Below are positions 37,111 to 48,666 of a DNA stretch of 64,000 nt, piece by piece. The translations under genes and the position numbers were made by a program. Position 1 is the first letter of the stretch. Every line of letters begins with the position of its first letter. The notes beneath the pieces are model-generated. The model was not told where the DNA came from. It worked only from the letters and a program-made list of their open reading frames with translations, and did no database searches. The stretch comes from Lasioglossum baleicum (lineage: Eukaryota; Arthropoda; Insecta; Hymenoptera; Halictidae). The stretch is taken from the NCBI RefSeq assembly GCF_051020765.1, contig NW_027469086.1:682001-746000 (forward strand), written 5' to 3'.

Positions 37111-37476
37111 TTAAATGTCACCATTGTCTGAATCGGTGTCATCGCTGGAACTATCGGATATCCAGTCAGGGTCGTCCCGTTGTGCGATCCATCTTGCCGA
37201 TAGAATCTGTCCGCAAGGGATGCACTCCAATACTGGTGTTTCGGTGCATAGCCTTATTCCACAATACTCGCATCTATTTGGGATGTTATACATCCGCTGA
37301 TGCTCCCATCGTTCCACTCTAACAATTCGGGTGTATTGGCTGCAGTTGCGGCACAGCAACTTGCCGTTGCAAGCCACTCGAACTATCCCATTGTAACAGA
37401 TAGTGTTGTTGTATCGTCTCATGTATCGGTGAGCTTTCAGCACGGTCGGCCGTCTTCCTCCCATCGGTCCGCACAT
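37111..37476 (-). CDS. Cys-rich accessory domain behind family C integrase
   Basis: Starts at Met525 (37476) of the pol frame and could also be an independent 121-residue protein. Cysteines 526, 551, 566, 569, 593, 596, 609 and 612 match the A1 protein in number and exact spacing; two extra Cys are at 560 and 601. The tail DWISDSSSDDTDSDNGDI is acidic and serine-rich, like a phosphorylatable SUMO-interacting or CK2-type stretch. Fusion to integrase suggests release by the element protease or a role at the integration complex. Function unknown. Confidence 0.65.
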   Translation of the reverse strand: MCGPMGGRRPTVLKAHRYMRRYNNTICYNGIVRVACNGKLLCRNCSQYTRIVRVERWEHQRMYNIPNRCEYCGIRLCTETPVLECIPCGQILSARWIAQRDDPDWISDSSSDDTDSDNGDI

Positions 37477-39070
37477 TTTTCTGTCGTGGATAGCTATGGG
37501 ATCCGCAATGTGACTCGGAGCTTGATCGGATGAGGAGTGAAGAGTCTCGTAAGCTGACTCCTCTGGTTGGACCCTTGGCTCGCTATCGTCTTTCTTAGAA
37601 GGATCAGAGATTAAGTTTGCAGTTACAATATTTCGCTGACGCGTGTCCTGTCTCGGGCTACCTGGAAGACGTTTAATCTTATTTGCATGGACAATTTTGA
37701 AATGGTTTCCTATTCGTAATTTGACATTGTTCGTATCAAGCATTTCTATTATCTCATGCGGTCCAGTATATTGCGCGTCGAATTTTCCTTTACGAGGTTC
37801 TTTTAACAAGTATACCTGTTCGCCTACCGTGAACTGCACGGGGTTAATCTTCCTATCATAATAAGTCTTTGATTTCTGCTTTGCCGCTACTAAATTATCG
37901 CGCGCGCGGGATTGTGTCTCGCTTATCTTTCTTTGTAGGTCAAAGAGGTAACCTGCGTAGGACTCGTTCTCTACTGCGTAGAGATGGGAATCAGAGGAAG
38001 GAACACGGGCCAGGGAACCGAATACCAACTCGTGTGGGGTGAAGTCTGTTCCCTCGTGTACGCTGGTATTGTAGCTAAACATTGCCAAGTTTATCCATTT
38101 ATCCCAGTTATTTTTGTTGACGTACTGCTTCAAATATTCCGTCAGTACATGATGCGATCTCTCAATGGATCCGTTGCTTTGTGGGTGGAAAGCAGTGGTT
38201 TGGAGGCGTGTAATCCTGAATCTTTTTGCGATAGCCTTCATAAGGGAGCTTGTGAAGTTAGTCCCTTGATCCGTTAATATTGCCTTAGGCGTTCCAAAGC
38301 GACATATCAGGTGGTCGATGAAGGCGTTTGCTGTACTGACGGAGTCGGTAGATTTGAGCGGCACTGCGACGGAGTACTTTGTAAGAAGGTCTTGCATTGT
38401 CATTACATACGTGTTGCCATCTTCGGTAGTGGGTAATGGTCCCACGATGTCTAGCGAGACCTTATCAAACGCCCTGCCGGGCGTATCCGTTAACTTCATT
38501 GGTAGGCGAGTTTTTACTCTTGTTAACTTGTTACGCTGGCAACTCAGGCAATTGTTAACGTAGTTGGTTACGTCCTTTTTGAGGCTGTTCCACCAGTATT
38601 TTTCTCTTATCCTTTTGTATGTCTTGGTTATGCCCTTATGGCCGGCATACGCTGATACATGGTTCTCCGTGATGATCTCCATCCTTCTATCCTCAGCGGG
38701 GAGTTGGACCTCGTTCGAACAGAGAAATATTTGGACCGGTGTGTCCTCGAATGTTTCTGTGAGTAGATTGACCACGTATTCTCTCGACAAATGGTCGAGG
38801 AATGTTTTAGAGATTGAAAAGGATTCCAACGCGAGCTCGTTGACAACGTCGATCAACGTTCTAATACATTCTTTGAGGTCGTCTGCAGATACCTCATGAA
38901 GCGGTGATTGTTTAATCGGTATCTGGATTAACTTGTATTTACCGTGATCTGTTACCCTAGCTCTATGTAGGAGTAAGTCTTGGGATTTGGCCAGTTTGCC
39001 TTGTCTATAGAGATCTACGGCCCCGAGATCGATGGGCCGTCCGTCCATCGTTATGAAGCAAACTAAATTG
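37111..39070 (-). pseudogene. Family C integrase with fused Cys-rich domain, N-terminus lost
   Basis: 645 codons are open from the Met at 39048 (numbering used here). Spacer, then HHCC zinc finger (H130, H137, C167, C170), catalytic core with D200, D260 and E296 (DD35E), a GPHE-type C-terminal domain (about 412-461), then a linker and the Cys-rich module (525-645). All catalytic residues are present. The frame continues upstream to 39070 and, beyond the A4 insertion, at 51965-52132, where it is cut by the B LTR. RT, RNase H, protease and gag of C are not in the window. It could have supplied integrase in trans before interruption. Confidence 0.88.
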
Positions 39071-40898
39071 TGTCACGTCCGTCACTGTGTTTTTGTTACA
39101 GGTACCAGGAGAGAGAAAAGAGAACAGTGACAGACGGACGGTTGAGATATGAAGATTAAAATGAGGAGTGGTCTTTCGTGCCGAGACAGCCGCGGGCTGT
39201 CATATGCACTAGGACAACCGATATTGCTATGGATGCAGTCAAGAAGAGAACGTCCGACGCGGTTACAAGGAGTGTCCCGACAAGAATCGCGCGCGAGAGG
39301 ATGCAACGAGAACGGTGAGTTTACAAGATTCAGCAATTATACAAGACATTATACGACTCACCGCAATGCTGTATTAACGCCTAATAATATTGTTGTAGCA
39401 GGAACTGGCGGTACTGACAGTAGGTGTCGTACATCGGATCTTCTATACAGATGTCCTCGAGGTGGGGAAGATCTGGCAGAGTTGCTGCTGCTCGGTTCGG
39501 GACGACGTTAGTGGCCTTGGATGCTGGCCGCAAGACGACACGTTGATGAGCTGGCAGAGGAACGTCACTGATGATTCGGCAACGGACCCTGGGAACGATG
39601 ATCGTGTCTCGGCTGTCGTCGTCGTCGGCTATGTCAATCACCTCTGGACAATCGACCGGATGTAGAACTGGCGTCGGAGCTCGCGAGAGGTCCGCGTGGT
39701 TGACCTCTTTAGGAGGGTTGCAAGGGCAACCGTATACAGAAACGTAATCGGACGCGTCACACGGAATGTGCTCGGTGGTTCCCAAAAGTTCTGTCCACTT
39801 GTTATTAACCTTTTTGGTAGTTAACTCGCTTCACGTCTATAGTGGCGGCTCAGCGTTTCCACTGCGCTCTTTAGACCAATTCTAGACGTGGCACGAGAAC
39901 TTCTCTGTGACTCGCTTCAAATTCCTTATTGGCGGCTCAGCGTTTCCACTGCGCACTTTAGACCAAGTCCGGATATGTCACGAGTTTAATATATTCTATG
40001 CAAGAACTGAATTGGAAGATGGTGTTGAACTAACACAAGAATAACAAGATCGAAGCACTGGTATAACAACGATATATTAAATAAGAACTGGTAAGTACAC
40101 TGGTATACAATATGTAAGTAATATTATAATAGGAGTAGTAATTGGATTAATGAATAATGGATATTGTAATATGTTATAGGAATAACGTATGAGAATTAGG
40201 ACTTGAGTTGAGTTGAGTTAGAGTTGGAATTGGAATTGGAATTAGGAGTGAAGGATCGACACACTTCACTATCGCGGAGCTAGACTGAACACGTCTGCTC
40301 TTGAAGTCGGAAGAAGCCGGACTGACTCTGAGGCCAGGTAGGCACGTCTGTGCGAGTCGCTGGCTGAAGGCGGACTGCTCGAGTCGCAAGATGGAGGCGG
40401 ACTGATGCAAGCGTTCGCTCTGCCTTGCCTCCTTCGGTCGGAGTGGGGATAGCTGACGCTGCAGTCTCTTTGTTCTTCAGTCGTCGGAGTGGGAGAACTG
40501 CTGACGCAGCAGCGTCTTTGCTCCCGGGGACTGCACGTGCATTTCTGCTGACGCTGCAGTCTCGTGGCTGTCCTATTGCCCTCTACGAGCGTGGGACTGC
40601 TGATGCAGCAGTCTTTGGACTTCTCGACGTTTCTAGAAGCTTCTAGATGCTTCCAGAGTGATGCAATACTTTATTGCATTATGTGTCGTGGTGATGGGTT
40701 GAAACTGAGGTAAGGTGTTGATCAAGGTGAAGTTATGGTGATGGGTAGAAACGGAGATAAGGATTAGAACAATAGAATATATGAGATCTTAATATTATGC
40801 TCTTATGTCTAGGGGACGGTGTATGGATCTTATGCAGATCAGACCTTGTATACATAGTGTGTGTACAAGGCCAACGTCGTACATCGGACGACGTAACA
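39071..40898 (-). repeat. A4 LTR 1
   Basis: Shorter than other A LTRs because the start of the SIM ORF and its upstream leader are deleted between two TCCACT repeats. Confidence 0.92.
39381..39785 (-). pseudogene. SIM ORF lacking its N-terminus (A4 LTR 1)
   Basis: The deletion removed the ATG and the basic N-terminal residues. The remaining frame opens only at an ATG created by a G/A variant in the GTTEHIPC stretch (134 codons). The CPC block, VIDIADDDDS and C-terminal tail remain. Confidence 0.75.
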
Positions 40899-40964
40899 CC
40901 TCCCAACGCGGAAAAGAAATTTCTTACAAGGAAGAAATTTCTCGCTCAACACTCGACATCACAC

Positions 40965-43133
40965 TCATTCATGCGACGCATCGTCCGGAGGTACTCCGCG
41001 CAGGGAGCACAGTTCTCGGCGAGTATTTCCTATATCTGTACGAAACACTGGTCGCACTGAAATGTTGTCGGTGTCGGCACGTGGGGCTGGGGCTGGTTTT
41101 ATGCAACTTATTTCGCTTTGTTCATTTTGCATAGTTGGGTTTTGGGTGGGTGGGGAATCACTGGTGTCACTGTCACTTTTGTCTTTTCTTATTTGCGTCC
41201 AGATGAGTGTCACGTTTCGCTGACGCGGGGTTTGCGTTGCATTATTCGGCGCACGCTTGAGTTTGTTTGCATGTACAATCTTAAAATGGTTCCCTACTTT
41301 GATTTTTATATTGTTTGAGTCTAGGATGTCGCAAATTTCGTGAGGACCCGTATATTGCGCATCGAATTTGCCCTTGCAGGGTTCTTTGAGTAGGAATACC
41401 TGTTCTATATCTTCCGGTGGTCGAAGGAGATTTTGCCGATGCTGGGCTTCGAATTTCGCTCGCTTATTCTCATAGGAATATCCGTTATCGCGAGGGTACT
41501 CGGATTTATATTGCTTTCTTGCTGACGCGTATTTCGCTGTAGCGCAGAGATTAATTTTATCGTATTCGTTTCGCTTCGCATGGCAACGTGCAGATGGAAG
41601 TTGAAAGGAATCGAGTTTCTGTGGATCATCAAAGATATGATTTTGAAGTAAGTTATGAAGTTCTTTTACTCTGGAGGCTTTGATATCCTTCTCTGGTTTA
41701 GAACTGTTGCTGGATTTATTGTGCAATATGGAACAGACCTGCTTACATATGGGTCTTGAAGATCTTTGATTGTCGTAGGAATGGAGTTGGTCTTGGAATT
41801 GATCGGGCTGGTTACCGGAGTTAGAATAAGGATCGGGCTGGTTACCGGAGTTAGTATGAGAATCGGGCTGGTTACCGGAGTTAGTATAAGGATCGGGCTG
41901 GTTACCGGAGTTAGTATAAGAATCGGGCTGGTTACCGGAGTTAGTATAAGAATCGGGCTGGTTACCGGAGTTAGTATTGTCGGGATGGTTACCGAATGCG
42001 TCGGGATGATACCCGGAATTAGAAAGGTCGGGATGGTTACCGAATGCGTCGGGATGGTTCCCGGAATTAGAAAGGTCGGGATGGTTACCGAATGCGTCGG
42101 GATGGTTCCCGGAATTAGTAAGGTCGGGATGGTTACCGAATACGTCGGGATGGTACCCGGAATTAGAAAGGTCGGAAGAGTACGACTCGATTTCTTCCAT
42201 CTCCAATGGGGGCAATCGAAATGAAACTCTTTCCGATGAGGTGTTAAAACACCGGAGGCTCGCTTTGCCTTTACGATTGGTGACAACGCAGTCACCCAGG
42301 AATACATCTGGCGCTACATTAACACGGCGGATATATCCCTGTTTAGGTCCTTCGACGTCGACCGCTATGCACGCAACGGTACGAGGTTCGAGGACGAATT
42401 CTTCGGATTTCGGAGGAGTCTTTGTTCGGACTCGATCCTCACGCTCCACGATCCGACTTCTCGCAGTGTACTCCGATATCTCTCGAGTCTCCTTCGATTC
42501 CGGCCGGCTTTTCACGGCGTTTTTCTCTAGGGAGTACTCGATCGAATCCCGAGGAGGCATTGAAATAACCTCCGTCACCGGAGCTCTGCAAGGTCTGACC
42601 GCGGGTGCACGAGGATTTGAGGAAGACACTCGAACGTTCCTTGCCGAATGTTCCTCACGCTTGGCGGCTGGAGTTTTAACGAGATCGTTGGTCATAGACG
42701 AAGGCATTGAAATAACCTCTGCTGCCAATTCATCGCGAGGCTCAGCCGTGGGCGCGCAAGGGTTCGAGAAGGGAACCCGAATGTTTCCTATCGTTATGGA
42801 TTCATTCGCAAAGGAGATCTCGGCTCCTGTTCTGAAGAAGGGAGAACCGAGGATTCCGTCGATGTTAATTGGGAAGTTTTCTTCCAAGACATGAAATTCG
42901 ATAGGGTTTTGACCCTCTAAGTGTATTTTAATTTGACCGAGAGTTGGAATGGATCCCTCGGTTATTCCTTGGACTTCTATAGTGTTCGTATAATCTATAG
43001 GTAGATTTGGTTCTAGACTTGACGCACGAATTAGATTGATCTCCGAACCCGTGTCTAACAAAAATTCACACTTCTTTTGTAATTGAGGGGCGGAGATTTT
43101 TACGCGCGGAATTGGTGAGTCTGCAGCAAGATT
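40965..43133 (-). CDS. Protease ORF with integrase C-terminal remnant (A4, copy 1)
   Basis: Same plan as in A3: DTG protease, linker domain, repeats (NHPD units then six NQPD units, 41806-42170), integrase C-terminal module (about 41290-41405) and the conserved tail. The stretch before the tail (DSPPTQNPTMQNEQSEISCIK) is the A1 type, whereas A3 and A5 have the Env-tail type, so A4 is a mosaic of the two sublineages. The frame is open throughout. Confidence 0.82.
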   Translation of the reverse strand, partial: NLAADSPIPRVKISAPQLQKKCEFLLDTGSEINLIRASSLEPNLPIDYTNTIEVQGITEGSIPTLGQIKIHLEGQNPIEFHVLEENFPINIDGILGSPFFRTGAEISFANESITIGNIRVPFSNPCAPTAEPRDELAAEVISMPSSMTNDLVKTPAAKREEHSARNVRVSSSNPRAPAVRPCRAPVTEVISMPPRDSIEYSLEKNAVKSRPESKETREISEYTARSRIVEREDRVRTKTPPKSEEFVLEPRTVACIAVDVEGPKQGYIRRVNVAPDVFLGDCVVTNRKGKASLRCFNTSSERVSFRLPPLEMEEIESYSSDLSNSGYHPDVFGNHPDLTNSGNHPDAFGNHPDLSNSGNHPDAFGNHPDLSNSGYHPDAFGNHPDNTNSGNQPDSYTNSGNQPDSYTNSGNQPDPYTNSGNQPDSHTNSGNQPDPYSNSGNQPDQFQDQLHSYDNQRSSRPICKQVCSILHNKSSNSSKPEKDIKASRVKELHNLLQNHIFDDPQKLDSFQLPSARCHAKRNEYDKINLCATAKYASARKQYKSEYPRDNGYSYENKRAKFEAQHRQNLLRPPEDIEQVFLLKEPCKGKFDAQYTGPHEICDILDSNNIKIKVGNHFKIVHANKLKRAPNNATQTPRQRNVTLIWTQIRKDKSDSDTSDSPPTQNPTMQNEQSEISCIKPAPAPRADTDNISVRPVFRTDIGNTRRELCSLRGVPPDDASHE

Positions 43134-44491
43134 TACTGCTGAGACGAATCGTCGGACTGGTCGTTCGTCCGGATAGCTGTTTGGGTGCGGGCTGTAGTTT
43201 GGGTTGAAGATGCGGCCTCCCGCCTGGGGTTGGCTTCGGTCGGGAGGCCGGACTCGTTTCCCGACCTCCTATTATTATTAAAAGCGCGCTTACGGCACTC
43301 GTGAATATCGTGCCCGGGGACTTTGCAGTAGTTGCAAAATTTGTTAGGGCTTGAGGGGCGATCTGTGCGACCATCGCGGTACGTGTTTTGGTCGCGAGGA
43401 TTATTTTCCCATCGCCGTTGCGGCGTCGGGGAGCGATAAGAGTCCCGGTTTAAGTTTCTTGAGGACTGCTGAGACGAGTCCGGTCTGTTATCGCGGCGTT
43501 CTTGAGTTCGCTCTGGAATGTCACGAGCGGACTCGTACGTGGAACGCTGGCGATACGGCCGGTTATCAGAGAAGCTGACTCGTTTTTCTTCGCGGATCAG
43601 TTCTCGTCGACGAGTCTGGTCTGACTCATACTGCCTGTAAGCAGAGATGGCTGCTTCGAAAACAGTGGCAGGATTTCGCGAAGGGCAATGAAGCACTTCG
43701 GCACGCAGCTGGGGAAGGAGACCTCGTAGAAAACAATCTACTACGAAGCGATCTAATTCTTCGTAATCAAGGCCAATATCTGTGGCATCTTGAATCGCGG
43801 TTCGAAGGTCTTTAACGCGATTAATGAAGTCTAGGATGTGCTCGTTTGGAGCTTGGAGTACACTCGCGAGATCGCCACGGTACTGGTCAACGAATTTGTA
43901 TGGGCCCAGTACTGTTCGTAATTTCTCGCATAGTGCAGAAATTGTGAATATGTGCTGGCCTTCTATAGCGGCATAAGCACGATCGTGGAGTTTATTGCAG
44001 AGCAATTTTGTGAGGGCACGCTCTGCAGTGGCCGGTACGGTGTCACGCGCGCGTTTGCATGCGCGTATGAATTGTAGGACGGAAGACGAAGTTCCGTCGA
44101 ATCTAGGGACAAGCTCGGCGGCTTGTTTTAGAGCGAAATTACCAGTAGGTTCATACTGTGGGATTTCGCGTGGCTCTGGCGGTGAAGGTTCCCGCATATT
44201 AGAGACGTTACTAGGGCCTGGTGTAGGCGATTGTTGACGTAGGGTTTGACTCGTGATTTGGATGTTGCGAAGCTCTTTTCGTATTTCGTCGAGCATATTC
44301 TTTTGGTTTTGTGCGTCTTCTTCATATTTGAGACGCAATTTGGCAATAAAATCAGTTTCCTCTTTGAGATATTGCTCTCTACGGGCGAGGTCTTGTGCAT
44401 AAAGGAGTAGCTCTTCCTCGGTCATTGGAGGAAGGTCTGCGTTAGGATCTGCTCGGAGATCCTTTTGAGATCGCGTGATTGGGCGAGACAT
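43133..44491 (-). CDS. gag: Gag polyprotein (A4, copy 1)
   Basis: 452 aa, full length, with capsid region and CCHC knuckle intact. It differs from A1 at a handful of residues (for example ITRSQKDLRAD for ITRSQRDLQAD, and DIPERTQ for DIAERTQ). Confidence 0.92.
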   Translation of the reverse strand: MSRPITRSQKDLRADPNADLPPMTEEELLLYAQDLARREQYLKEETDFIAKLRLKYEEDAQNQKNMLDEIRKELRNIQITSQTLRQQSPTPGPSNVSNMREPSPPEPREIPQYEPTGNFALKQAAELVPRFDGTSSSVLQFIRACKRARDTVPATAERALTKLLCNKLHDRAYAAIEGQHIFTISALCEKLRTVLGPYKFVDQYRGDLASVLQAPNEHILDFINRVKDLRTAIQDATDIGLDYEELDRFVVDCFLRGLLPQLRAEVLHCPSRNPATVFEAAISAYRQYESDQTRRRELIREEKRVSFSDNRPYRQRSTYESARDIPERTQERRDNRPDSSQQSSRNLNRDSYRSPTPQRRWENNPRDQNTYRDGRTDRPSSPNKFCNYCKVPGHDIHECRKRAFNNNRRSGNESGLPTEANPRREAASSTQTTARTQTAIRTNDQSDDSSQQ

Positions 44492-44603
44492 TTTGGGGGA
44501 TATAAATGGGATTTAGAAATGTGAACTTCGTACTGACACGCGTCGGGGCTTATTAATGCAAATATCGGCGACCACTTCGTTGTCCTACCGACTGCGCCAA
44601 ATT

Positions 44604-46431
44604 TGTCACGTCCGTCACTGTGTTTTTGTTACAGGTACCAGGAGAGAGAAAAGAGAACAGTGACAGACGGACGGTTGAGATATGAAGATTAAAATGAGGA
44701 GTGGTCTTTCGTGCCGAGACAGCCGCGGGCTGTCATATGCACTAGGACAACCGATATTGCTATGGATGCAGTCAAGAAGAGAACGTCCGACGCGGTTACA
44801 AGGAGTGTCCCGACAAGAATCGCGCGCGAGAGGATGCAACGAGAACGGTGAGTTTACAAGATTCAGCAATTATACAAGACATTATACGACTCACCGCAAT
44901 GCTGTATTAACGCCTAATAATATTGTTGTAGCAGGAACTGGCGGTACTGACAGTAGGTGTCGTACATCGGATCTTCTATACAGATGTCCTCGAGGTGGGG
45001 AAGATCTGGCAGAGTTGCTGCTGCTCGGTTCGGGACGACGTTAGTGGCCTTGGATGCTGGCCGCAAGACGACACGTTGATGAGCTGGCAGAGGAACGTCA
45101 CTGATGATTCGGCAACGGACCCTGGGAACGATGATCGTGTCTCGGCTGTCGTCGTCGTCGGCTATGTCAATCACCTCTGGACAATCGACCGGATGTAGAA
45201 CTGGCGTCGGAGCTCGCGAGAGGTCCGCGTGGTTGACCTCTTTAGGAGGGTTGCAAGGGCAACCGTATACAGAAACGTAATCGGACGCGTCACACGGAAT
45301 GTGCTCGGTGGTTCCCAAAAGTTCTGTCCACTTGTTATTAACCTTTTTGGTAGTTAACTCGCTTCACGTCTATAGTGGCGGCTCAGCGTTTCCACTGCGC
45401 TCTTTAGACCAATTCTAGACGTGGCACGAGAACTTCTCTGTGACTCGCTTCAAATTCCTTATTGGCGGCTCAGCGTTTCCACTGCGCACTTTAGACCAAG
45501 TCCGGATATGTCACGAGTTTAATATATTCTATGCAAGAACTGAATTGGAAGATGGTGTTGAACTAACACAAGAATAACAAGATCGAAGCACTGGTATAAC
45601 AACGATATATTAAATAAGAACTGGTAAGTACACTGGTATACAATATGTAAGTAATATTATAATAGGAGTAGTAATTGGATTAATGAATAATGGATATTGT
45701 AATATGTTATAGGAATAACGTATGAGAATTAGGACTTGAGTTGAGTTGAGTTAGAGTTGGAATTGGAATTGGAATTAGGAGTGAAGGATCGACACACTTC
45801 ACTATCGCGGAGCTAGACTGAACACGTCTGCTCTTGAAGTCGGAAGAAGCCGGACTGACTCTGAGGCCAGGTAGGCACGTCTGTGCGAGTCGCTGGCTGA
45901 AGGCGGACTGCTCGAGTCGCAAGATGGAGGCGGACTGATGCAAGCGTTCGCTCTGCCTTGCCTCCTTCGGTCGGAGTGGGGATAGCTGACGCTGCAGTCT
46001 CTTTGTTCTTCAGTCGTCGGAGTGGGAGAACTGCTGACGCAGCAGCGTCTTTGCTCCCGGGGACTGCACGTGCATTTCTGCTGACGCTGCAGTCTCGTGG
46101 CTGTCCTATTGCCCTCTACGAGCGTGGGACTGCTGATGCAGCAGTCTTTGGACTTCTCGACGTTTCTAGAAGCTTCTAGATGCTTCCAGAGTGATGCAAT
46201 ACTTTATTGCATTATGTGTCGTGGTGATGGGTTGAAACTGAGGTAAGGTGTTGATCAAGGTGAAGTTATGGTGATGGGTAGAAACGGAGATAAGGATTAG
46301 AACAATAGAATATATGAGATCTTAATATTATGCTCTTATGTCTAGGGGACGGTGTATGGATCTTATGCAGATCAGACCTTGTATACATAGTGTGTGTACA
46401 AGGCCAACGTCGTACATCGGACGACGTAACA
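44604..46431 (-). repeat. A4 LTR 2 (central, shared)
   Basis: It has a PBS on one side (44581-44599, serving copy 1) and a PPT on the other (after 46431, serving copy 2), the hallmark of an LTR shared by two tandem internal regions. Confidence 0.93.
44914..45318 (-). pseudogene. SIM ORF lacking its N-terminus (A4 LTR 2)
   Basis: Predicted product identical to that of A4 LTR 1, with the same TCCACT-bounded deletion. Confidence 0.75.
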
Positions 46432-46497
46432 CCTCCCAACGCGGAAAAGAAATTTCTTACAAGGAAGAAATTTCTCGCTCAACACTCGACATCACAC

Positions 46498-48666
46498 TCA
46501 TTCATGCGACGCATCGTCCGGAGGTACTCCGCGCAGGGAGCACAGTTCTCGGCGAGTATTTCCTATATCTGTACGAAACACTGGTCGCACTGAAATGTTG
46601 TCGGTGTCGGCACGTGGGGCTGGGGCTGGTTTTATGCAACTTATTTCGCTTTGTTCATTTTGCATAGTTGGGTTTTGGGTGGGTGGGGAATCACTGGTGT
46701 CACTGTCACTTTTGTCTTTTCTTATTTGCGTCCAGATGAGTGTCACGTTTCGCTGACGCGGGGTTTGCGTTGCATTATTCGGCGCACGCTTGAGTTTGTT
46801 TGCATGTACAATCTTAAAATGGTTCCCTACTTTGATTTTTATATTGTTTGAGTCTAGGATGTCGCAAATTTCGTGAGGACCCGTATATTGCGCATCGAAT
46901 TTGCCCTTGCAGGGTTCTTTGAGTAGGAATACCTGTTCTATATCTTCCGGTGGTCGAAGGAGATTTTGCCGATGCTGGGCTTCGAATTTCGCTCGCTTAT
47001 TCTCATAGGAATATCCGTTATCGCGAGGGTACTCGGATTTATATTGCTTTCTTGCTGACGCGTATTTCGCTGTAGCGCAGAGATTAATTTTATCGTATTC
47101 GTTTCGCTTCGCATGGCAACGTGCAGATGGAAGTTGAAAGGAATCGAGTTTCTGTGGATCATCAAAGATATGATTTTGAAGTAAGTTATGAAGTTCTTTT
47201 ACTCTGGAGGCTTTGATATCCTTCTCTGGTTTAGAACTGTTGCTGGATTTATTGTGCAATATGGAACAGACCTGCTTACATATGGGTCTTGAAGATCTTT
47301 GATTGTCGTAGGAATGGAGTTGGTCTTGGAATTGATCGGGCTGGTTACCGGAGTTAGAATAAGGATCGGGCTGGTTACCGGAGTTAGTATGAGAATCGGG
47401 CTGGTTACCGGAGTTAGTATAAGGATCGGGCTGGTTACCGGAGTTAGTATAAGAATCGGGCTGGTTACCGGAGTTAGTATAAGAATCGGGCTGGTTACCG
47501 GAGTTAGTATTGTCGGGATGGTTACCGAATGCGTCGGGATGATACCCGGAATTAGAAAGGTCGGGATGGTTACCGAATGCGTCGGGATGGTTCCCGGAAT
47601 TAGAAAGGTCGGGATGGTTACCGAATGCGTCGGGATGGTTCCCGGAATTAGTAAGGTCGGGATGGTTACCGAATACGTCGGGATGGTACCCGGAATTAGA
47701 AAGGTCGGAAGAGTACGACTCGATTTCTTCCATCTCCAATGGGGGCAATCGAAATGAAACTCTTTCCGATGAGGTGTTAAAACACCGGAGGCTCGCTTTG
47801 CCTTTACGATTGGTGACAACGCAGTCACCCAGGAATACATCTGGCGCTACATTAACACGGCGGATATATCCCTGTTTAGGTCCTTCGACGTCGACCGCTA
47901 TGCACGCAACGGTACGAGGTTCGAGGACGAATTCTTCGGATTTCGGAGGAGTCTTTGTTCGGACTCGATCCTCACGCTCCACGATCCGACTTCTCGCAGT
48001 GTACTCCGATATCTCTCGAGTCTCCTTCGATTCCGGCCGGCTTTTCACGGCGTTTTTCTCTAGGGAGTACTCGATCGAATCCCGAGGAGGCATTGAAATA
48101 ACCTCCGTCACCGGAGCTCTGCAAGGTCTGACCGCGGGTGCACGAGGATTTGAGGAAGACACTCGAACGTTCCTTGCCGAATGTTCCTCACGCTTGGCGG
48201 CTGGAGTTTTAACGAGATCGTTGGTCATAGACGAAGGCATTGAAATAACCTCTGCTGCCAATTCATCGCGAGGCTCAGCCGTGGGCGCGCAAGGGTTCGA
48301 GAAGGGAACCCGAATGTTTCCTATCGTTATGGATTCATTCGCAAAGGAGATCTCGGCTCCTGTTCTGAAGAAGGGAGAACCGAGGATTCCGTCGATGTTA
48401 ATTGGGAAGTTTTCTTCCAAGACATGAAATTCGATAGGGTTTTGACCCTCTAAGTGTATTTTAATTTGACCGAGAGTTGGAATGGATCCCTCGGTTATTC
48501 CTTGGACTTCTATAGTGTTCGTATAATCTATAGGTAGATTTGGTTCTAGACTTGACGCACGAATTAGATTGATCTCCGAACCCGTGTCTAACAAAAATTC
48601 ACACTTCTTTTGTAATTGAGGGGCGGAGATTTTTACGCGCGGAATTGGTGAGTCTGCAGCAAGATT
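46498..48666 (-). CDS. Protease ORF with integrase C-terminal remnant (A4, copy 2)
   Basis: Predicted protein identical to copy 1, including repeat number. Minisatellites usually drift fast, so the identity implies a very recent duplication or an assembly duplicate. Confidence 0.82.
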   Translation of the reverse strand, partial: NLAADSPIPRVKISAPQLQKKCEFLLDTGSEINLIRASSLEPNLPIDYTNTIEVQGITEGSIPTLGQIKIHLEGQNPIEFHVLEENFPINIDGILGSPFFRTGAEISFANESITIGNIRVPFSNPCAPTAEPRDELAAEVISMPSSMTNDLVKTPAAKREEHSARNVRVSSSNPRAPAVRPCRAPVTEVISMPPRDSIEYSLEKNAVKSRPESKETREISEYTARSRIVEREDRVRTKTPPKSEEFVLEPRTVACIAVDVEGPKQGYIRRVNVAPDVFLGDCVVTNRKGKASLRCFNTSSERVSFRLPPLEMEEIESYSSDLSNSGYHPDVFGNHPDLTNSGNHPDAFGNHPDLSNSGNHPDAFGNHPDLSNSGYHPDAFGNHPDNTNSGNQPDSYTNSGNQPDSYTNSGNQPDPYTNSGNQPDSHTNSGNQPDPYSNSGNQPDQFQDQLHSYDNQRSSRPICKQVCSILHNKSSNSSKPEKDIKASRVKELHNLLQNHIFDDPQKLDSFQLPSARCHAKRNEYDKINLCATAKYASARKQYKSEYPRDNGYSYENKRAKFEAQHRQNLLRPPEDIEQVFLLKEPCKGKFDAQYTGPHEICDILDSNNIKIKVGNHFKIVHANKLKRAPNNATQTPRQRNVTLIWTQIRKDKSDSDTSDSPPTQNPTMQNEQSEISCIKPAPAPRADTDNISVRPVFRTDIGNTRRELCSLRGVPPDDASHE

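Noticed and set aside
36765..37322. 185-codon plus-strand ORF over the C LTR start and pol end
   Set aside because: Spans the LTR boundary and is antisense to the Cys-rich domain; no independent support.
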